NCBI GenBank assembly: GCA_028284495.1
Contig: JANQRP010000032.1
Coordinates: 1-64,000 of the forward strand
Length of the DNA: 64,000 bases
Source of the DNA: Longimicrobiales bacterium
Lineage (GTDB): Bacteria > Gemmatimonadota > Gemmatimonadetes > Longimicrobiales > Gaopeijiaceae
Reading direction: 5' to 3'
This document shows positions 59,616 to 64,000 of this stretch, piece by piece. Position 1 is the stretch's first letter; each line of letters starts with the position of its first letter. The notes beneath the pieces are model-generated. The model was not told the origin of the DNA. It saw nothing but the letters and a program-made list of their open reading frames with translations, and did not search any database. A program made the position numbers and the translations under genes.

Positions 59616-61019
59616 ATGTTCCTGACCGGAAAGCACCTCTCGCGCCGGACCTTCATTCGTGGAGCCGGCGCGGCGATCTCGCTTCCCTTCCTCGAGGCCA
59701 TGACCCCGGCGGGTCGTCTCAGCGCGCAGCTCCGCGCCGAGGCCGACAAGACCCGCCTGGTCTGTATCGAGATGGTTCACGGGTCGGCCGGCGCCGCTCC
59801 CTTCGGCCGTGAGAACAACTTCTGGTCGCCGGCGGAGACGGGTACGGACTTCGACCTGTCGCCCTCGGCGCTCTCTCCGCTCGAGGAGTACCGGAAGTGG
59901 CTCACGATCATCTCGAACACGGACGTCCGGATGGCCGAGGCCTTCGACGCCGACGAGATCGGTGGCGACCACTTCCGCTCGAGCGCGGTCTTCCTGACGC
60001 AGTCGCATCCGAAGCAGACCGAGGGCTCCGATGTCCGGGTCGGCGAATCGCTCGATCAGATGTTCGCGAAGCGGTTCGGCCAGACCACGCCGATCCCCTC
60101 GATGCAGCTCTGCATCGAGAATGTGGACCAGTCGGGCGGCTGCGCGTACGGCTACGCCTGCGTCTACACGGATACCGTTTCCTGGGCGAGCGAGACCGAG
60201 CCGCTGCCGATGATCCGCGATCCGCGGGTCGTGTTCGATCAGCTCTTCGGCGCTGGCGGCACGGCCGAGCAGCGTGAGGAGATCCGCCGGACCAACAAGA
60301 GCATCCTCGACTGGGTCGCGTCGGAGATCGCGGACCTGCAGCGCGCGCTCGGACCGAGCGACCGTCAGCGGGTCGAGAACTACCTCGACGCGATCCGCGA
60401 GATCGAGCGCCGGATTACCATGGTCGAGGCGTACAACGAGAGCGGCGAGGTCCGCGAGCTCCCGACCGCCCCGGCGGGCGTGCCGGACAGCTTCGAGGCC
60501 CACGTGAAGCTGATGTTCGACCTGCAGGCGCTCGCCTTCGCGTCCGACATGACGCGGGTCTTCTCGTTCAAGATGGGCCGTGACGGCTCCGCCCGGATCT
60601 ATCCCGAGAGCGGAATCGACCGTCCGTTCCACCCGGCGTCGCACCACGGAAACCGGGAGGAGAATGTCCGCTCCTTCATGGAGATCAACCGCTACCACGT
60701 GTCGCTGCTTCCGTACTTCCTCGATCGCCTGAACGAGATCGTCGAGGGCGAGCAGACCATGCTGGAGAAGACGGCGATCATCTACGGCTCGCCGATGGGT
60801 GACCCGAACGTCCACAACCACAAGCGCTGCCCGCTCATCTTCCTGGGCGGCGGGAACGGTGCGCTGGACGGCGGTATCCACCTGCGGGCGGACGACGAGA
60901 CGCCGATGGCGAACGCCATGCTCTCGCTCATGCACGGACTGGGCATGAACGACATCGACAGCTTCGGCGATTCGACCGGCGAGTTCACCTTCCGCAACGC
61001 GGCGGCGCAGCCGTTCTGA
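59616..61019 (+). CDS. Tat-exported DUF1552 protein
   Basis: A 467-residue protein with a Tat signal (HLSRRTFIRGAGAAISLPFLEAM). The body matches DUF1552: GSAGAAPFGRENNFWSPAETG, TIISNTDVRMAEAF, GGDHFRSSAVFLT, EIRRTNKSILDWV, VKLMFDLQALAFASDMTRVFSFKMG and LIFLGGGNGALDGG. AAGGAG lies eight bases before the ATG. The protein is the constant partner of DUF1592-type genes, which suggests one exported complex or pathway. Function unknown; a link to sulfatase-like folds has been noted for related families. Confidence 0.87.
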   Translation: MFLTGKHLSRRTFIRGAGAAISLPFLEAMTPAGRLSAQLRAEADKTRLVCIEMVHGSAGAAPFGRENNFWSPAETGTDFDLSPSALSPLEEYRKWLTIISNTDVRMAEAFDADEIGGDHFRSSAVFLTQSHPKQTEGSDVRVGESLDQMFAKRFGQTTPIPSMQLCIENVDQSGGCAYGYACVYTDTVSWASETEPLPMIRDPRVVFDQLFGAGGTAEQREEIRRTNKSILDWVASEIADLQRALGPSDRQRVENYLDAIREIERRITMVEAYNESGEVRELPTAPAGVPDSFEAHVKLMFDLQALAFASDMTRVFSFKMGRDGSARIYPESGIDRPFHPASHHGNREENVRSFMEINRYHVSLLPYFLDRLNEIVEGEQTMLEKTAIIYGSPMGDPNVHNHKRCPLIFLGGGNGALDGGIHLRADDETPMANAMLSLMHGLGMNDIDSFGDSTGEFTFRNAAAQPF

Positions 61020-61051
61020 GCCGGGACACGAGCAAGGATCAGGAGCACTTC

Positions 61052-63022
61052 ATGACGACATCCCGCACCCGCCCCGCGGTGGTCGCGGTCGCACTGGCGC
61101 TCTTCGCGGTGGCCGCGCTTCCGGCGGGCCGGGCGCCGCTCGCCCCCGCGCCCCTTCAGGCCCTGACCCTCTGGTCGTGGCCCGACGCCCCGGTGGCGGA
61201 CGCCGCGCAGTCCGGCGACCTCGAGGCCCTTCGTGCGCTCCTTCGGGACGGGGCCGACGTGAACGCCTCGCAGGGCGACGGCATGACGGCGCTCCACTGG
61301 GCGGCCTACGGCGGGCAGTTGGAGATGATCGAGGTGCTCGTGTACGCGGGCGCGAACCTGGAGGCGGTCACGCGTGTGGCGGACTACACGCCGCTCATGG
61401 TGGCCACGCGCACGGGCCACGGCGATGCGGCCGTGCTGCTGCTCGATGCGGGGGCCGACCCGCGGGCGGCGACCGTGACGGGTGTCACGCCACTGCACTT
61501 TGCGGCGGGCGCCGGTCAGACCCAGGCCGTCGAGGCGCTGATCGCCGCGGGCGCCGAGGTGGACGCCCGCGAGTCGAAGATGGGGCAGACCCCGCTGATC
61601 TTCGCCGCGAACGAGGGACGGACCGAAGCGATCCGGGTGCTGGTCGAGGCGGGCGCGGACGTCAACGCCACGACCACGGTGGTGCCCGTCGACCGGCTGC
61701 AGCAGCAGGAGCGTATCGAGTCGCAGCTCCGCCGTGCCCGTCAGCGGGCCGCCGAGGAGCTCGAGGCTGCTGAGGCCGAGGCACGGATGGGCATGGTCGA
61801 GCTGACGTGGACACAGGAGCAGCGCGACAGCGCCGAGGTTGCGCGGGAGATCGAGGAGCAGGCGCGAGCCGACTCCATCGCGGCCGCCGAGGCCGCGGCC
61901 GCCGAGCGTCGCGCCGCCGCGGAGGCTCGCCGCGCCGAGCAGCAGGCCGAGCAGCAGAACGACAACGATCAGGACGAGGAGCAGTCGCTCGAAGAGGAGG
62001 AGGAAGAGAACGAAGAGGAGGAGGTTCTCCCGCGTCTCTCCTACACCGACCTCGTCGGCGGCATCGGGGGCCTCTCGCCGCTGCACCACGCGGCGCGTCA
62101 GGGACACCGCGACGCGGCGATGGCGCTGCTGGACGCGGGGGCGGACGTGAACATGCCCGGCGGCGGAGACGAGAGCACACCGATGGTGCTGGCGTCGATC
62201 AACGGGCACTTCGACCTCGCGCTCGAGCTGATGGCCCGGGGCGCGGATCCGAACATGTCCAACCACGCCGACGTCACGCCGCTCTGGGCCGCGATCAACA
62301 TCCAGTGGGCCCCGCGGGCGCTCTACCCGCAGCCCAAGAACCACCTGCGGCAAGAGATCGACTACCTCGGCTTCATGGAAGCGCTCCTGCAGGCCGGCGC
62401 CGATCCCGACAAGCCCGTGAACCGGCACATCTGGTTCATGTCGTACAACTTCGATCTGCTGGGCATCAACACGACCGGCGCGAGCCCCTTCTGGCGAGCC
62501 GCGTACGCGCTCGACGTGCCGGCGATGGAGCTGCTCTACGAGTACGGGGCGGATCCGAACCAGCCGACCACCAAGGCGCCGACGGGTCGCCCGTTCGATC
62601 CCGATGCCGAGGACGACTCGGGTCTTCCGCCCGTTCCGGTCGGTGGCCCCGGCGTCTACCCGATCCACGCCGCCGCCGGCGTGGGGTACGGGACGGACTT
62701 CGCCGCCAACTCGCACGAACACGCGCCCGACGGGTGGATGCCCGCCGTGAAGTACCTGGTCGAGGTCCACGGCGCGGATGTGAACCTGCGCGACGAGGAC
62801 GGCTACACACCGCTGCACCACGCGGCGGCCCGCGGCGACAACGAGATGATCATGTATCTCGTCGAGTTGGGCGCCGACGTCACGGCCGTGGGCCGGAACG
62901 GCAACACCACCGCCGACATGGCCAACGCGCCCATCTCGCGCGTCGAGCCGTTCCCGGAGACGATCGAGCTGCTCGTGTCGCTGGGTGCCGTGAACAACAA
63001 CAACTGCCGTAGCTGCCAGTAG
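61052..63022 (+). CDS. Exported ankyrin-repeat protein with acidic coiled-coil insert
   Basis: A 656-residue protein with a signal near its N-terminus (VVAVALALFAVAALPAGRA). Ankyrin repeats occur in two blocks: residues 45-210 (NASQGDGMTALHWAAYGG, ADYTPLMVATRTGHGDA, TGVTPLHFAAGAG, GQTPLIFAANEGRTEA) and from about 330 on (GLSPLHHAARQGHRDA, ESTPMVLASINGHFD, DGYTPLHHAAARGDNEM). Between them is a Glu/Arg/Ala-rich coiled coil (QQERIESQLRRARQRAAEEL to EEEEENEEEEVLPR). AGGAG precedes the ATG by six bases. It closes the DUF1592/DUF1552 operon and may organise their proteins. It ends NNNNCRSCQ. Confidence 0.87.
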   Translation: MTTSRTRPAVVAVALALFAVAALPAGRAPLAPAPLQALTLWSWPDAPVADAAQSGDLEALRALLRDGADVNASQGDGMTALHWAAYGGQLEMIEVLVYAGANLEAVTRVADYTPLMVATRTGHGDAAVLLLDAGADPRAATVTGVTPLHFAAGAGQTQAVEALIAAGAEVDARESKMGQTPLIFAANEGRTEAIRVLVEAGADVNATTTVVPVDRLQQQERIESQLRRARQRAAEELEAAEAEARMGMVELTWTQEQRDSAEVAREIEEQARADSIAAAEAAAAERRAAAEARRAEQQAEQQNDNDQDEEQSLEEEEEENEEEEVLPRLSYTDLVGGIGGLSPLHHAARQGHRDAAMALLDAGADVNMPGGGDESTPMVLASINGHFDLALELMARGADPNMSNHADVTPLWAAINIQWAPRALYPQPKNHLRQEIDYLGFMEALLQAGADPDKPVNRHIWFMSYNFDLLGINTTGASPFWRAAYALDVPAMELLYEYGADPNQPTTKAPTGRPFDPDAEDDSGLPPVPVGGPGVYPIHAAAGVGYGTDFAANSHEHAPDGWMPAVKYLVEVHGADVNLRDEDGYTPLHHAAARGDNEMIMYLVELGADVTAVGRNGNTTADMANAPISRVEPFPETIELLVSLGAVNNNNCRSCQ

Positions 63023-63075
63023 TAGTGCCAGGCGAGGTCTCGTTTGCGGCTACGGTGCCCCGCTGAGCAGCACGG

Positions 63076-64000
63076 TCAGTGCACGCTGCGCTTCGTGCGT
63101 GACTCCATGACGTCCAGGATCGCGGCCTGATCCACCCGGCTCGGATGCTCCCACCCGTGCTGATAGCCGAACACGTCCCGGAGCGTGCGGCTCCCGAACT
63201 TCTCGTCCACGATCTCGATCTCCTCGGCCGAGAGCAGGGAGGGGTGGTCCACCCCGCACGCGCGGCAGAGCAGGATGATCTCCTTCCGGAAGGTGATCAT
63301 GTAGTTGGCGAGCCGCGCGCCCTTGTCGCGCGGATCGAGGCCGCGCACGAGCCACTTGTTCTGGGTGGCGACGCCGGTGGGGCAGTGGCCGGTGTGGCAG
63401 CGCTGAGCCTGGATGCACCCGATCGCCATCATCGCCTCGCGCCCGACGGCGATCATGTCGATCCCGAGGCAGAACGCGGTCATCGCGCGCTCGGGGAAGC
63501 CGAGCTTGCCGGCACCCGCCCACACCACCTTCTCGTGTACGCCTCGCTCGGCGAACGCCCTGTAGACTCGCGAGAATCCCATGTTGAACGGCAGCGCCAC
63601 GTGGTCGCTGAACACGAAGGGCGCGGCGCCCGTGCCCCCCTCACCCCCGTCGATGTGGATGAAGTCCACGCCGCGCTCTTCGTTCGCCATCCGATCGGCA
63701 AGCTCCTCCCAGAAGCCGAGCTCGCCCACGGCCGACTTGATGCCGACGGGGCGCCCGGTGCGGTCGGCGAGCGTCTCCACGAAGTCGAGCAGCTCGTCCA
63801 CCGTCGAGAACGCGCGGTGACCGGACGGGCTGATGACCGTCTCGCCGACCTCCACTCCGCGGATCCGCGCGATCTCCGGCGTCACCTTCTTTCCCGGCAG
63901 CACACCGCCGAGCCCGGGCTTTGCGCCCTGGCTCAGCTTGATCTCCATCGCCTTCACCGGATGCTCGTCCACCTTCCGGACGCACTCGTCGAGGTCGAAC
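63076..64000 (-). CDS. GltB-like FMN-binding glutamate synthase family protein (partial)
   Basis: The C-terminal 308 residues of a protein whose 5' end lies beyond the right edge. It shows the FMN-binding barrel of the GltB family: KLSQGAKPGLGGVLPG, SGHRAFSTVDELLDFVE, IHIDGGEGGTGAAPF, and the Fe-S cysteines in CIQAQRCHTGHCPTGVATQ. LEMGIDMI-like and GREAMMAIG blocks follow. Stand-alone members of this type, with no GltD or amidotransferase part, are widespread and of uncertain role. The window cannot show whether the N-terminus is complete. Confidence 0.87.
   Translation of the reverse strand, partial: FDLDECVRKVDEHPVKAMEIKLSQGAKPGLGGVLPGKKVTPEIARIRGVEVGETVISPSGHRAFSTVDELLDFVETLADRTGRPVGIKSAVGELGFWEELADRMANEERGVDFIHIDGGEGGTGAAPFVFSDHVALPFNMGFSRVYRAFAERGVHEKVVWAGAGKLGFPERAMTAFCLGIDMIAVGREAMMAIGCIQAQRCHTGHCPTGVATQNKWLVRGLDPRDKGARLANYMITFRKEIILLCRACGVDHPSLLSAEEIEIVDEKFGSRTLRDVFGYQHGWEHPSRVDQAAILDVMESRTKRSVH

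Noticed and set aside
1..64000. CRISPR arrays, tRNA or rRNA genes
   Set aside because: No regular direct repeats with spacers, no tRNA-like GGTTCGAATCC arm and no rRNA-like stretch were found by eye.

Overview
The window is about 70 % G+C, with long genes, tight gene packing and many lipoprotein or Sec/Tat exported products. A clade-II-type nitrous oxide reductase cluster, two PadR/ADOP-permease modules, several 6-bladed beta-propeller lipoproteins, a S9 peptidase, a TonB receptor, a GH109-like Tat protein and a DUF1592/DUF1552 pair together suggest a Gemmatimonadota-like environmental chromosome (inference from gene content and family resemblance only; no 16S gene is present).

Left end (1-1268): an integron-type tyrosine recombinase on the minus strand. 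On its 3' side is a GTTRRRY core preceded by an attI-like A-rich stretch, followed by the first codons of a possible zinc-ribbon cassette cut by the window edge. 1453-11471: a coupled MBL hydrolase / small protein / atypical galactokinase trio, converging on a Tat-exported GH109-type enzyme. Then come an EEP-family lipoprotein, a nucleotidyltransferase, a phosphofructokinase with a mixed ATP/PPi signature, and an S9 peptidase. 11484-17664: two ABC permeases of the ADOP type, each paired with its own PadR repressor and each with a perfect palindrome at the probable promoter.

17901-25570: a plus-strand nos cluster in the order fasciclin lipoprotein, Rrf2 Fe-S regulator, cytochrome c, nosZ, a membrane protein fused to NosL, nosD, nosF, nosY. 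Most junctions from the fusion gene onward are ATGA/GTGA overlaps, and a strong GC hairpin separates nosZ from the maturation genes. 25584-34915 (minus): a seven-gene chain of a BMP-type nucleoside/sugar ABC importer (binding protein, ATPase, two permeases), a large PIG-L deacetylase, a 59-aa membrane peptide and a sodium:solute symporter, nearly all translationally coupled.

35032-46104: NSS transporter, beta-propeller, a membrane adenylate cyclase overlapping an aconitase-family hydratase by four bases, another beta-propeller coupled to an AlkD-like protein, and a HerA-like ATPase. 46216-56583: DUF2911 protein, acidic lipoprotein, TonB receptor, DUF4212/SSS symporter pair, M14 carboxypeptidase, RidA, amidohydrolase and a PP2C phosphatase beside what looks like the stub of a Ser/Thr kinase gene. 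57002-63022: an operon of a DUF1592-type dihaem-motif protein, a Tat-exported DUF1552 protein and an ankyrin protein. The right end holds a truncated GltB-like FMN/Fe-S protein. No tRNA, rRNA, CRISPR array or intact insertion sequence was recognised. Short in-frame tandem repeats (12, 15 and 24 bp) recur in unrelated genes.
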